Origin: Polaromonas sp.
GTDB taxonomy: Bacteria > Pseudomonadota > Gammaproteobacteria > Burkholderiales > Burkholderiaceae_C
Assembly (NCBI GenBank): GCA_030650875.1
Contig: JAUSDK010000049.1
Location: 1 to 35,468, forward strand
Direction: 5' to 3'
Length of the DNA stretch: 35,468 bases
Within the stretch, counting starts at the first letter, position 1. Every line of letters begins with the position of its first letter. The translations under genes were made by a program, and so were the position numbers. This document shows positions 1-6,647 of this stretch, piece after piece. Under the pieces are notes generated by a model. It worked only from the letters and a program-made list of their open reading frames with translations. It had not been told where the DNA came from and searched no databases.

Positions 1-689
1 CGGCGAACCCCGAGCATGTTGGCGATCAATTCCTGCGTCATCACGAGTTCGTGGCCGACCAGGCGGTCCAGGCTCAGCAATAGCCACCGGCACAGTTGCT
101 CGTCCAGCGAGTGGTGCCGATTGCAGACGGCTGTTTGCGACATCTGGGTGATCAAGGCCTGGGTGTAGCGCAGTAGTAAATTCGTCACCGGCCCGGCTTT
201 GTCGAACTCGTCCCGCATGAATTGCGCTTTCAACCGGTAGCCCTTGCCCCCGCTTTGCACCACGGCACGGCTTGGCGTGGAGTTGCCGCCCATGAAGAGC
301 GATATCCCCACGAGACCCTCGTTGCCGACCACGGCGATCTCGGCCGAGTCGCCGTTTTTCATCACATACAGCAGCGAAACGATGGAGGAGGTTGGGAAAT
401 ACACGAAATGTTCGGCTTTGCCGGACTCGTACAGCACCTGGCCCAGCGGCATATCCCACGGCTCAAGATTTGGCAGCCAGCTCATTAACTGGGCATGCGG
501 CAACGCAGCGAGCAGGCGATTGAGTTTGACCTCGCCCGGAATAGCGGTCTCGCCCTTATGGGGCGAGGCAGGCAAGGAAGCACCCGCAGGATGCTTCGCT
601 TTGGTTGGAGAAAGAGGCAATATGGAACCCTGTGGCGAGCTTATCTTCAAAGATTGCCCATGCGGCACTTGAATAAACTTCACCTCCAT
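1..689 (-). CDS. Crp/Fnr-family transcriptional regulator, 3' end cut by window edge
   Basis: The reading frame stays open on the minus strand from an ATG at 689 to position 1, about 229 codons, and continues outside the window. An in-frame TGA lies 15 nt upstream of the ATG. After a non-conserved N-terminus it shows a cNMP-binding-like beta-barrel (VLYESGKAEHFVYFP, then EIAVVGNEGLVGISLFMGG and PSRAVVQ). A helical region with LLRYTQALITQMSQTAVCNRHHSLDEQLCRW spread over two helices follows, then the start of the HTH (MTQELIANMLGVR). This layout matches a betaproteobacterial Crp/Fnr subfamily that probably does not bind cAMP in the E. coli CRP manner; that last point is family knowledge, not visible here. 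The ligand and targets are unknown. Residues about 22-50 look like a foreign insertion (see findings). No clear Shine-Dalgarno precedes the ATG, so a start further in is possible. Confidence 0.85.
   Translation of the reverse strand, partial: MEVKFIQVPHGQSLKISSPQGSILPLSPTKAKHPAGASLPASPHKGETAIPGEVKLNRLLAALPHAQLMSWLPNLEPWDMPLGQVLYESGKAEHFVYFPTSSIVSLLYVMKNGDSAEIAVVGNEGLVGISLFMGGNSTPSRAVVQSGGKGYRLKAQFMRDEFDKAGPVTNLLLRYTQALITQMSQTAVCNRHHSLDEQLCRWLLLSLDRLVGHELVMTQELIANMLGVR
549..597. repeat. Two short inverted repeats inside the regulator's N-terminal coding region
   Basis: The first stem is CTCGCCC (549-555) with GGGCGAG (561-567) around a TTATG loop. The second is GAAGCA (577-582) with TGCTTC (592-597). 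They lie back to back in frame in the Crp/Fnr-like gene and encode a Pro/Ser/Ala/Lys-rich stretch with no counterpart in the conserved fold. They resemble a small palindromic repeat element that inserted without breaking the frame. Confidence 0.5.
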
Positions 690-1215
690 CGTAGGCAGCT
701 CAGGTCAACCTGTATGTGCGATAGCGCACACTACACCAGGCATTCACGACGGCGCCAGCGCATCGCACGCGGCCCTATTCGTTCACAACTTCTGCGAACA
801 AGTTGGCGCAGCACTCCCGGCAAAACCCTTGCATGCCTTGCCTGATTTGTCACTAAAACCGGGCCGGGCCATAGCAGCCCGGTGATTCGCATTATTTTTT
901 TTCCTGTTCAGATCGCTAACGTTGGCGACTGTTCAATCATAGGGTCTGTCACTGGCGAACGCAGGCATTCCAAGGTCGCTGGCGCTAGCGCCGGCGGGCC
1001 ACACATGAACCCAAACTGGAGACTTATTTACAGGTTATAACCATGAAAAAAATACTGCCTCCCGTCTCCTGGCGCATAATTCACATGTGCGCGTTGCAAA
1101 ACACGTGCACAAGTTAGGTGATCGGTAAGTTTCGCGCTACAGCGGTACATTGAAGATTTGTTGTGCTTTCGGGACCCCCATCGCTTTTGTTTTTATGTTT
1201 TAGAGGAGTCCCTTC
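690..1215. other. 526-bp intergenic region between divergent regulator and RRM gene
   Basis: No convincing gene is present. Visible structures are an inverted repeat ACCGGGC (849-855) / GCCCGGT followed about 12 nt later by a run of eight T (weakly terminator-like on the plus strand), and a palindrome at 977-996 centred on GGCGCTAGCGCC. The last part is probably the 5' untranslated leader of the RRM gene, ending in the ribosome site AGAGGAG at 1202-1208. A long structured leader would suit a cold-inducible RNA-binding protein, but this is inference. No clear -35/-10 pair was identified. Confidence 0.5.
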
Positions 1216-1608
1216 ATGGGCAACAAACTATACGTCGGCAACCTTCCTTACACAGTACGTGACGAAGATCTGCAACAGTCTTTCGGTCAATTTGGCTCTG
1301 TTACCAGCGCCAAAGTCATGATGGAGCGCGACACCGGCCGCTCAAAAGGTTTCGGCTTTGTCGAAATGGGCAACGATGCTGAAGCGCAAGCCGCAATCGC
1401 CGGCATGAACGGTCAGTCGCTTGGCGGCCGTAGCATCACCGTGAACGAAGCCCGTCCGATGGAGGCACGTCCTCCACGTACCGGCGGCTTCGGCGGCGGT
1501 GGTGGCGGCTACGGCGGTGGCGATCGCTCCGGTGGCGGCGGCTACGGCGGCGGCGATCGTTCCGGCGGTGGCGGCTATGGCGGCGGCGGCGGTCGCGGCG
1601 GCTACTAA
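1216..1608 (+). CDS. Glycine-rich RRM RNA-binding protein
   Basis: 130 residues. One RNA-recognition motif occupies residues about 4-80, with RNP2 (LYVGNL, 5-10) and RNP1 (KGFGFVEM, 44-51), including the aromatic residues that stack on RNA bases. A low-complexity tail (about 92-130) repeats GGGGYGGGDRS-type units rich in Gly, Tyr and Arg. The architecture matches bacterial and cyanobacterial Rbp and plant glycine-rich cold-shock proteins, which bind single-stranded RNA and act as cold or stress RNA chaperones. The ATG has a strong Shine-Dalgarno (AGAGGAG) at good spacing. The gene is monocistronic, with a strong terminator downstream. The tail is encoded by 33-bp tandem repeats, so its length could vary between strains. 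The family call is firm; the physiological role is inferred. Confidence 0.93.
   Translation: MGNKLYVGNLPYTVRDEDLQQSFGQFGSVTSAKVMMERDTGRSKGFGFVEMGNDAEAQAAIAGMNGQSLGGRSITVNEARPMEARPPRTGGFGGGGGGYGGGDRSGGGGYGGGDRSGGGGYGGGGGRGGY
1507..1605 (+). repeat. 33-bp tandem repeats encoding the Gly-rich tail
   Basis: Two nearly identical 33-bp units (1507-1539 and 1540-1572) both encode GYGGGDRSGGG. They differ only at synonymous third positions. A diverged third unit follows at 1573-1605. All are multiples of three, so gain or loss of a unit would keep the frame. Confidence 0.85.
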
Positions 1609-1624
1609 GGCCTGCAAACCCAGC

Positions 1625-1679
1625 CAACGGCAGAAATGCCGTTGCCAACCAGCTTTCTCAGCCTTGCGCTGAGCCAAGC
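1625..1679 (+). other. Two hairpins in the 3' untranslated region of the RRM gene
   Basis: CAACGGCA (1625-1632) and TGCCGTTG (1637-1644) form a perfect 8-bp stem with a GAAA tetraloop. CTCAGC (1657-1662) and GCTGAG (1668-1673) form a second stem, extended by GCTT/AAGC at 1652-1655 and 1676-1679. Both lie between the stop codon and the terminator and could stabilise the mRNA 3' end. Confidence 0.6.
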
Positions 1680-1681
1680 AC

Positions 1682-1715
1682 AAAAGGCTTCAGAACTTCG
1701 GTTTTGAAGCCTTTT
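1682..1715. terminator. Bidirectional rho-independent terminator
   Basis: AAAAGGCTTCA (1682-1692) pairs perfectly with TGAAGCCTTTT (1705-1715). The stem continues through GAAC/GTTT, with one G-T pair, to a TTCG tetraloop. A run of T follows on the plus strand and a run of A precedes, so it can end both the RRM transcript and the convergent aminotransferase transcript. Confidence 0.92.
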
Positions 1716-1736
1716 TGCTTGGGCGATACCCATCCC

Positions 1737-2897
1737 TCAGCCCGTAACCGCTTCTACTCCCGGCGCCAGCGCCCCCATCCGCTCCAGCGCCGCCGCCAGC
1801 TGCCCCACGGTCCGGTCCACCTGGTGCCACTTCTCCAGCCCGAACAGCCCGACGCGAAAGGTCATGAAGTCCGCGCCTTCGTCGCATTGCAGCGGCACGC
1901 CGGCGGCGGTCTGCAGGCCTTGGTCCAGGAATTTTTTGCCCGACTGGATCTCGGGGTCAGTGGTGTAGCTGACCACCACGCCGGGCGCCTTGAAGCCTTC
2001 GGCGGCCACGCTGGGCAGGCCGCGGCTTTCAAACAGGGCGCGCACCCTGGCGCCCAGCGCCTCCTGCTCGGCCTTCACTTTGGCAAAACCATAGGCCTGC
2101 GTTTCCTGCATGGCGTCGCGCAGGCGCGTGAGCGCGTCGGTGGGCAGGGTGGCGTGGTAGGCGTGGCCGCCTTTTTCATAGGTTTCCATGATCTGCAGCC
2201 ACTTCTTCAGGTCGCAGGCAAAGCTGGTGCTGATGGTGCCGTCGATGGCGGCTCTAGCGCGCTCGCTGAGCATGACCATGGCGCAGCACGGCGAGCTACT
2301 CCAGCCTTTTTGCGGCGCGGATATCAGCACATCGACGCCAGTGGCCTGCATGTCGACCCACATGGCACCCGAGGCGATGCAGTCGAGCACGAACAGGCCG
2401 CCCACGGCATGCACGGCGTCGGCCACGGCGCGCAGGTAGTCGTCGGGCAGGATCATGCCGGAGGCGGTTTCAACATGCGGGGCAAAGACGACGGCGGGCT
2501 TGTCGCGGGCGATAGCGGCTTGCACCTCGGCGATGGGCGCGGGCGCCCACGGGGCCTGGGCACCAGGGCCGGTCTGGCGAGCCTTGAGCACGGTGGACGC
2601 GGCGGGAATGTGCCCCATGTCGAAGATCTGCGTCCAGCGGTAGCTGAACCAGCCGTTGCGGATGACCAGCACCGGCTTGCCCGTGGCGAACTGGCGCGCC
2701 ACGGCTTCCATGCCGTAGGTGCCGCTGCCGGGCACCAGCGCCACGGAATGCGTGTGGTACACGTCTTTCAAGATGCGGGAGATGTCGGTCATCACGCCCT
2801 GGAAGCTGCGCGACATGTGGTTGAGCGCGCGGTCGGTGTAGACCACCGAGAACTCAAGCAGGCCGTCGGGGTCGATGTGGGGCAAAAGTCCGGGCAT
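1737..2897 (-). CDS. Class V PLP-dependent aminotransferase (alanine/serine-glyoxylate type)
   Basis: 386 residues, the usual length for fold-type I class V aminotransferases of the alanine-glyoxylate/serine-glyoxylate family. Visible landmarks are the PLP phosphate/ring region GSGTYGMEA (57-65), the PLP-pyridine aspartate in LDCIAS (D172), and the Schiff-base lysine in SAPQKGW (K197). A C-terminal small domain ends near MTFRVGLFG, which contains the carboxylate-binding arginine. Such enzymes transfer the amino group between alanine or serine and glyoxylate, or use 2-aminoethylphosphonate; the exact substrate cannot be read from the sequence. The ATG at 2897 has a GGGAG ribosome site. The gene stands alone between the bidirectional terminator and the rhodanese gene. 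Confidence 0.88.
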   Translation of the reverse strand: MPGLLPHIDPDGLLEFSVVYTDRALNHMSRSFQGVMTDISRILKDVYHTHSVALVPGSGTYGMEAVARQFATGKPVLVIRNGWFSYRWTQIFDMGHIPAASTVLKARQTGPGAQAPWAPAPIAEVQAAIARDKPAVVFAPHVETASGMILPDDYLRAVADAVHAVGGLFVLDCIASGAMWVDMQATGVDVLISAPQKGWSSSPCCAMVMLSERARAAIDGTISTSFACDLKKWLQIMETYEKGGHAYHATLPTDALTRLRDAMQETQAYGFAKVKAEQEALGARVRALFESRGLPSVAAEGFKAPGVVVSYTTDPEIQSGKKFLDQGLQTAAGVPLQCDEGADFMTFRVGLFGLEKWHQVDRTVGQLAAALERMGALAPGVEAVTG

Positions 2898-2980
2898 GGT
2901 GTGGTCTCCCTATCGTTGGAAAAATGAGTGGCCGTGGCAGCTTAGCACGCGCTGCGTTTTTGCAGAAATAACTCACTTAT

Positions 2981-3032
2981 TGATAGCTGCCAGCGCTTAC
3001 TGAATATGCGCCAGATGGCTTTTTCATTAAAA
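2981..3032. repeat. Degenerate dispersed palindromic repeat (Comamonadaceae type)
   Basis: The intergenic sequence TGATAGCTGCCAGCGCTTAC is followed by an imperfect inverted arm GCGCCAGATGGCT and a T-rich then A-rich flank. I recall similar palindromes (AGCTGCTAGCGCTTAT-like) as highly repeated intergenic elements in Polaromonas, Rhodoferax and Acidovorax. The arms here are imperfect, so this would be a decayed copy. It may also provide termination downstream of the rhodanese gene. Confidence 0.4.
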
Positions 3033-3086
3033 AAATGACACCCTTCAGGCCAAACCGGCGTCCGGCCACGGGGCAGGCCTTTGGCG

Positions 3087-3524
3087 TCAGCCCTTGGCGG
3101 CGCGGCGCGCGGCATGGGCCTGCTGGTGCGCTTGCAGCGTTTCAACCGGAGCGCGCTGCTTTTTCCACGCGGTAAAACCGCCGTCGATGTGCGCGACGTT
3201 GGCCATGCCCATGTCCTGCAGCGTCTTGGTGGCCAGCGCGCTGCGCCAGCCGGCGCCGCAAAACAGGATGAATTCGGTGCTGTCGTCGCCAAACACGGGC
3301 TTGTAATAGGGCGACGCCGGGTCAACCCAGAACTCCAGCATGCCGCGCGGCGCCAGCAGCGCGCCCGGCACCGTGCCCTCGCGCTCGAGTTCGCGCGGAT
3401 CGCGGATGTCGACGATCTGCACCTTGGGTGCATCCCGCCGGGCTAGAGCCTCTTCGACCGAGTAGGTAGTGACTTGCGCCATGGCCTCGTCGACGAGAGC
3501 CTGGAAACCTTTTGTAATCGGCAT
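3087..3524 (-). CDS. Single-domain rhodanese-like sulfurtransferase
   Basis: 145 residues forming one rhodanese domain. IVDIRDPRELEREG (37-50) is the N-terminal signature. The active loop is C89-G-A-G-W-R-S with the predicted persulfide-bearing cysteine C89, and the C-terminal signature is HIDGGFTAWKK. The fold transfers sulfane sulfur from thiosulfate or a persulfide donor to an acceptor; a cytoplasmic location is expected because no signal peptide is seen. The ATG at 3524 follows a good AGGAGA site. It is 29 bp downstream of the acyl-CoA dehydrogenase on the same strand, so it is probably the last gene of the catabolic operon. Its role there is unclear and could be general sulfur trafficking or detoxification. 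Confidence 0.88.
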   Translation of the reverse strand: MPITKGFQALVDEAMAQVTTYSVEEALARRDAPKVQIVDIRDPRELEREGTVPGALLAPRGMLEFWVDPASPYYKPVFGDDSTEFILFCGAGWRSALATKTLQDMGMANVAHIDGGFTAWKKQRAPVETLQAHQQAHAARRAAKG

Positions 3525-3553
3525 GCGTGTATCTCCTGAAATGAGGGATGGCT

Positions 3554-4684
3554 TTAAGCGAGCGCCCGCTGAATAATGATCTTCTGCACATCGCTGGTGC
3601 CTTCATAAATCTGGCAGACCCGCACGTCGCGGTAGATGCGCTCGACCGGAAAATCGGTCACGTAGCCATAGCCGCCCAGCGTCTGGATGGCGGCGCTGCA
3701 GACTTCCTCAGCCACTTCGCTGGCGAACAACTTGGCCATGGCCGCTTCCTTCAGGCAGGGCCGGCCGGCGTCGCGCAGGCTGGCGGCGTGCCAGATCAGC
3801 TGGCGGGCGGCCTCCAGCTTGGTCGCGCAGTCGGCCAGACGGAAACCCACCGCCTGGTGGTTGAAGATGGCGACCCCAAAACTCTGGCGGTCCTTGGCAT
3901 ACGCCAGGGCCACCTCGAAGGCGCTGCGCGCCATGCCGACGCTTTGCGCGGCAATGCCGATACGCCCGCCCTCCAGCCCGCCCAGCGCGATCTTGTAGCC
4001 TTCGCCCTCGGCGCCAATCAGGTTTTCAACCGGGATGCGGCAGTCGTCAAAGTTGACCTGCGCCGTATCGCTTGAATGCTGGCCCAGCTTGTCTTCAAGC
4101 CGCGAGGCCGAATAGCCGGGCGCGTCGGTCGGAACGATGAAGGCGCTCATGCCCTTCTTGCCGGCGCCCTTGTCGGTGACGGCAATCACGATGGCGACCT
4201 GGCCGTTCTGGCCGCTGGTGATGAACTGCTTGACGCCGTTCAGCACATAGGCGTCGCCTTGCCTGACGGCCGTGGTGCGCAGTGACGAGGCGTCGCTGCC
4301 AGTGTGCGGCTCGGTCAGGCAGAAGGCGCCCAGCAGGTCGCCCTGCGCCAGTGGCACCAGCCATTGCTTTTTCTGCGCCGCGCTGCCGTAACGCATCAGG
4401 ATGGCGTTGACCGGGCAGTTGGTGACGCTGATGGCGGTGCTGGTGCCGCCATCGCCAGCGGCGATTTCTTCGAGCACCAGCGCCAGCGTGAGGTAGTCGA
4501 GGTTGGCGCCGCCGAACTCCTCGGGCACGCAGATGCCGTAGGTGCCCAGCGCGGCCAGGCCCCGGTGCGCTTCCTTGGGGAAATAGTGTTCCTTGTCCCA
4601 GCGCGCGGCGTGGGGCCAGAGTTCCGCCTGGGCGAAAGCGCGAACCGCGTCGCGCACCTGTTCCTGGTCTTGTGTCAGTAGCAT
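3554..4684 (-). CDS. Acyl-CoA dehydrogenase (short/medium-chain type)
   Basis: 376 residues from the ATG at 4684. The frame is open further upstream but overlaps the preceding gene and is not homologous there. It has an N-terminal alpha domain and the FAD-binding beta-domain signature FCLTEPHTGSD (about 121-131). The C-terminal signature GGYGYVTDFPVERIYRD is followed by IYEGTSDVQ, whose Glu (E361) is the catalytic base position of short- and medium-chain dehydrogenases. The enzyme oxidises an acyl-CoA to the trans-2-enoyl-CoA and passes electrons to ETF. The base position differs from the isovaleryl-CoA dehydrogenase at 9233-10414, so the two handle different substrates; short-chain or 2-methyl-branched acyl-CoA is likely here. 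It is 31 bp downstream of the SDR gene. No strong ribosome site is visible. Confidence 0.93.
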   Translation of the reverse strand: MLLTQDQEQVRDAVRAFAQAELWPHAARWDKEHYFPKEAHRGLAALGTYGICVPEEFGGANLDYLTLALVLEEIAAGDGGTSTAISVTNCPVNAILMRYGSAAQKKQWLVPLAQGDLLGAFCLTEPHTGSDASSLRTTAVRQGDAYVLNGVKQFITSGQNGQVAIVIAVTDKGAGKKGMSAFIVPTDAPGYSASRLEDKLGQHSSDTAQVNFDDCRIPVENLIGAEGEGYKIALGGLEGGRIGIAAQSVGMARSAFEVALAYAKDRQSFGVAIFNHQAVGFRLADCATKLEAARQLIWHAASLRDAGRPCLKEAAMAKLFASEVAEEVCSAAIQTLGGYGYVTDFPVERIYRDVRVCQIYEGTSDVQKIIIQRALA

Positions 4685-4715
4685 GGTTGTTGTGTCCGGA
4701 TTTTGAGGAAGAAAA

Positions 4716-5384
4716 TTACCACCCGGCAAACGGCCGGCCGTCGTGGTGGAAAAACTGGCCCCGGTGGGCCGGCGTGAGCTTGGCGAGCGTGGCGCGCATG
4801 GCGCGCACGCTGCCTGAAGCACTCAGGGGTGCGTTGGGTCCGCCCAGGTCGGTGCGCACCCAGCCGGGACACAGCGCGACCAGAATGGCGGCCGGGTAGT
4901 CATGCTGGGCCGAGGCCACCGCCATGTTGAGCGCGGCCTTGCTGACGCGGTAGGTCCAGCCCTGGCTGGATTCCACGCTGCCGATATGCCCCATGCCGCT
5001 GCTGATGAAGCCAAAGCGGCCCTGCGCCGCTTCGACCAGCGGCGCCACCTGCGGCAGCACCTGCATGGCGCCCAGCACGTTGGTGTGCAGCGTCTGGTCA
5101 AACAACTCGCGCGTGGGCGGGGCCAGCGCCGTGCCGGACGCGTAAACACCGGCGACGTACAGCGCCGTGTCAATCTTTTCCCCGTCGAGTTGCCAGGCCA
5201 GGCCGCTCACGCTGGCAGGCTGGCTCACGTCCACGGTCAGCACTTCAGCCCCCAGCGCCTGGACGCGCGCCCGCCCGGCGGCGTCGCGCACGGTGGCGAT
5301 GACGCGGTCGCCCGCCTCGGTGTACTGACGAACGAATTCCAGGCCGATCCCCCGGGAAGCGCCGATAACCAGAACAACAGACAT
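4716..5384 (-). CDS. Short-chain dehydrogenase/reductase (SDR)
   Basis: 222 residues from the ATG at 5384. An upstream extension of the frame overlaps the thiolase gene and was rejected. Classical SDR features are the NAD(P)-binding GASRGIG (8-14), the serine region FISSG (S128/S129), the catalytic Y145-x3-K149 in YRVSK, and PGWVRTD after the active site. The central NAG motif is replaced by VAG (78-80). The protein is a little shorter than usual SDRs (about 250) and resembles the C-factor/CsgA-like subgroup. It probably reduces or oxidises a small carbonyl or hydroxyl substrate; which one is unknown. It lies in the catabolic operon between thiolase (31 bp) and acyl-CoA dehydrogenase (31 bp). 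Confidence 0.9.
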   Translation of the reverse strand: MSVVLVIGASRGIGLEFVRQYTEAGDRVIATVRDAAGRARVQALGAEVLTVDVSQPASVSGLAWQLDGEKIDTALYVAGVYASGTALAPPTRELFDQTLHTNVLGAMQVLPQVAPLVEAAQGRFGFISSGMGHIGSVESSQGWTYRVSKAALNMAVASAQHDYPAAILVALCPGWVRTDLGGPNAPLSASGSVRAMRATLAKLTPAHRGQFFHHDGRPFAGW

Positions 5385-5415
5385 GATGCTTGGAGGCCTG
5401 AATGCCGCGTCGGGC

Positions 5416-6597
5416 TCAGACGATTTCAATCGCGAGCGCGGTCGCCTCGCCGCCGCCAATGCACAACGTGGCAACGCCTTTTTTGAGGTCCCTGGCCTTC
5501 AGCGCATGGATCAGCGTGACGATGATGCGGGCGCCGCTGCAGCCAATCGGGTGGCCGAGCGCGCAGGCGCCGCCGTTGACGTTGACAACGTCGTGGCTGA
5601 TGCCCAGATCAGCCATCGCCGCCATGGGCACAACCGCAAAGGCTTCGTTGATTTCCCACAACTCCACATCCTTGACGCTCCAGCCGATTTTTTTCAAGAG
5701 CTTGTTGACGGCGCCGACCGGGGCGGTCGAGAACCATTCAGGCGCCTGGGCAAAGGTGGCGTGGCCGACGATCCGGGCAATCGGCGTGGCGCCGAGTTCC
5801 TTGGCGGTCGATTCGCGGGCCAGCACCAGCGCAGCGGCGCCGTCGCTGATGGACGAGCTGGAGGCAGCGGTGATAGTGCCGTCTTTCTTGAACGCGGGCT
5901 TGAGCGAAGCAATCTTGTCGAGCTTGACCTTGCCCGGGCCTTCGTCGCTGCTGATGACGGTGTCGCCGGCCCGGCCCTTGACGGTGACGGGCACTATTTC
6001 GGCGCTGAAGGCGCCGGAGGCCATGGCGGCCTTGGCGCGCTGCACGCTGGCCGTGGCAAAGGCGTCCTGCGCCTCGCGGGTGAAGCCGTATTTGGCGGCG
6101 CAGTCTTCGCCAAAGGTGCCCATGGAGCGGCCGGGCTGGTAGGCGTCTTCCAGGCCGTCGAGCATCATGTGGTCCATCACGCGGTCATGGCCGATGCGCA
6201 TGCCGCCACGCGCCTTGGGCAGCAGATACGGGGCGTTGGTCATGCTTTCCATGCCGCCGGCGACCATCACGTCGCGGCTGCCGGCCACCAGCTGGTCATG
6301 CGCCAGCAGGGTCGCCTCCATGCCCGAGCCGCACATCTTGGACAGCGTGACGGCGCCGGCGCTGGCCGGCAGGCCGCCCTTGAAGCCGGCCTGGCGCGCC
6401 GGCGCCTGGCCCTGGCCGGCCATCAGGCAGTTGCCGAACAGCACTTCGTCGACGGTTGCAGGCGCCACGCCCGAGCGCTCGACGGCGGCCCGGATGGCGG
6501 CGCCGCCCAGATCGTGGGCCGACAGGCTGGAAAACTCGCCCTGGAACGCGCCCATGGGGGTGCGGGCGGCAGCAAGGATGACGATGGAATCAGACAT
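5416..6597 (-). CDS. Acetyl-CoA acetyltransferase (thiolase)
   Basis: 393 residues, typical thiolase length. The catalytic residues are all visible: nucleophilic C89 in SKMCGSGM, NEAFA, H349 in ALGHPIGCSGAR, and proton-shuttling C379 in LCIGGGEAT. The last motif has GEAT instead of the more common GMGVA, a variation I believe also occurs in other betaproteobacterial thiolases. The enzyme cleaves acetoacetyl-CoA with CoA to two acetyl-CoA, or runs in reverse toward polyhydroxybutyrate. Within this operon it fits the final step of leucine or fatty acid breakdown, since leucine yields acetoacetate. The ATG at 6597 has an AGGAGA site. A 24-bp pure A/T run lies just upstream, between it and aceK. 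Confidence 0.95.
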   Translation of the reverse strand: MSDSIVILAAARTPMGAFQGEFSSLSAHDLGGAAIRAAVERSGVAPATVDEVLFGNCLMAGQGQAPARQAGFKGGLPASAGAVTLSKMCGSGMEATLLAHDQLVAGSRDVMVAGGMESMTNAPYLLPKARGGMRIGHDRVMDHMMLDGLEDAYQPGRSMGTFGEDCAAKYGFTREAQDAFATASVQRAKAAMASGAFSAEIVPVTVKGRAGDTVISSDEGPGKVKLDKIASLKPAFKKDGTITAASSSSISDGAAALVLARESTAKELGATPIARIVGHATFAQAPEWFSTAPVGAVNKLLKKIGWSVKDVELWEINEAFAVVPMAAMADLGISHDVVNVNGGACALGHPIGCSGARIIVTLIHALKARDLKKGVATLCIGGGEATALAIEIV

Positions 6598-6610
6598 GTT
6601 TTTCTCCTGG

Positions 6611-6634
6611 AAAATTTAAATAAAAAATTTTTTT
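6611..6634. other. 24-bp uninterrupted A/T run between aceK and the thiolase gene
   Basis: Positions 6611-6634 contain only A and T, including A6T7, in otherwise very GC-rich DNA. The run lies immediately 5' of the thiolase Shine-Dalgarno on the minus strand. It could be an internal promoter element, an unstructured ribosome standby site, or a nucleoid-protein binding site. None of these can be decided from sequence alone. Confidence 0.6.
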
Positions 6635-6647
6635 CCGTTGCGCAGGT

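Noticed and set aside
495-845. Plus-strand frame of 116 codons opposite the Crp/Fnr-like gene
   Set aside because: It is Arg-rich without motifs and antisense to a well-supported regulator frame.
849-899. ACCGGGC/GCCCGGT inverted repeat followed by T8 as a terminator
   Set aside because: The T-run starts about 12 nt after the stem and no plus-strand gene ends before it. It is mentioned only as intergenic structure.
4685-4822. 46-residue N-terminal extension of the acyl-CoA dehydrogenase
   Set aside because: It overlaps the 3' end of the SDR gene and is not dehydrogenase-like. The conserved enzyme begins at MLLTQDQEQV.
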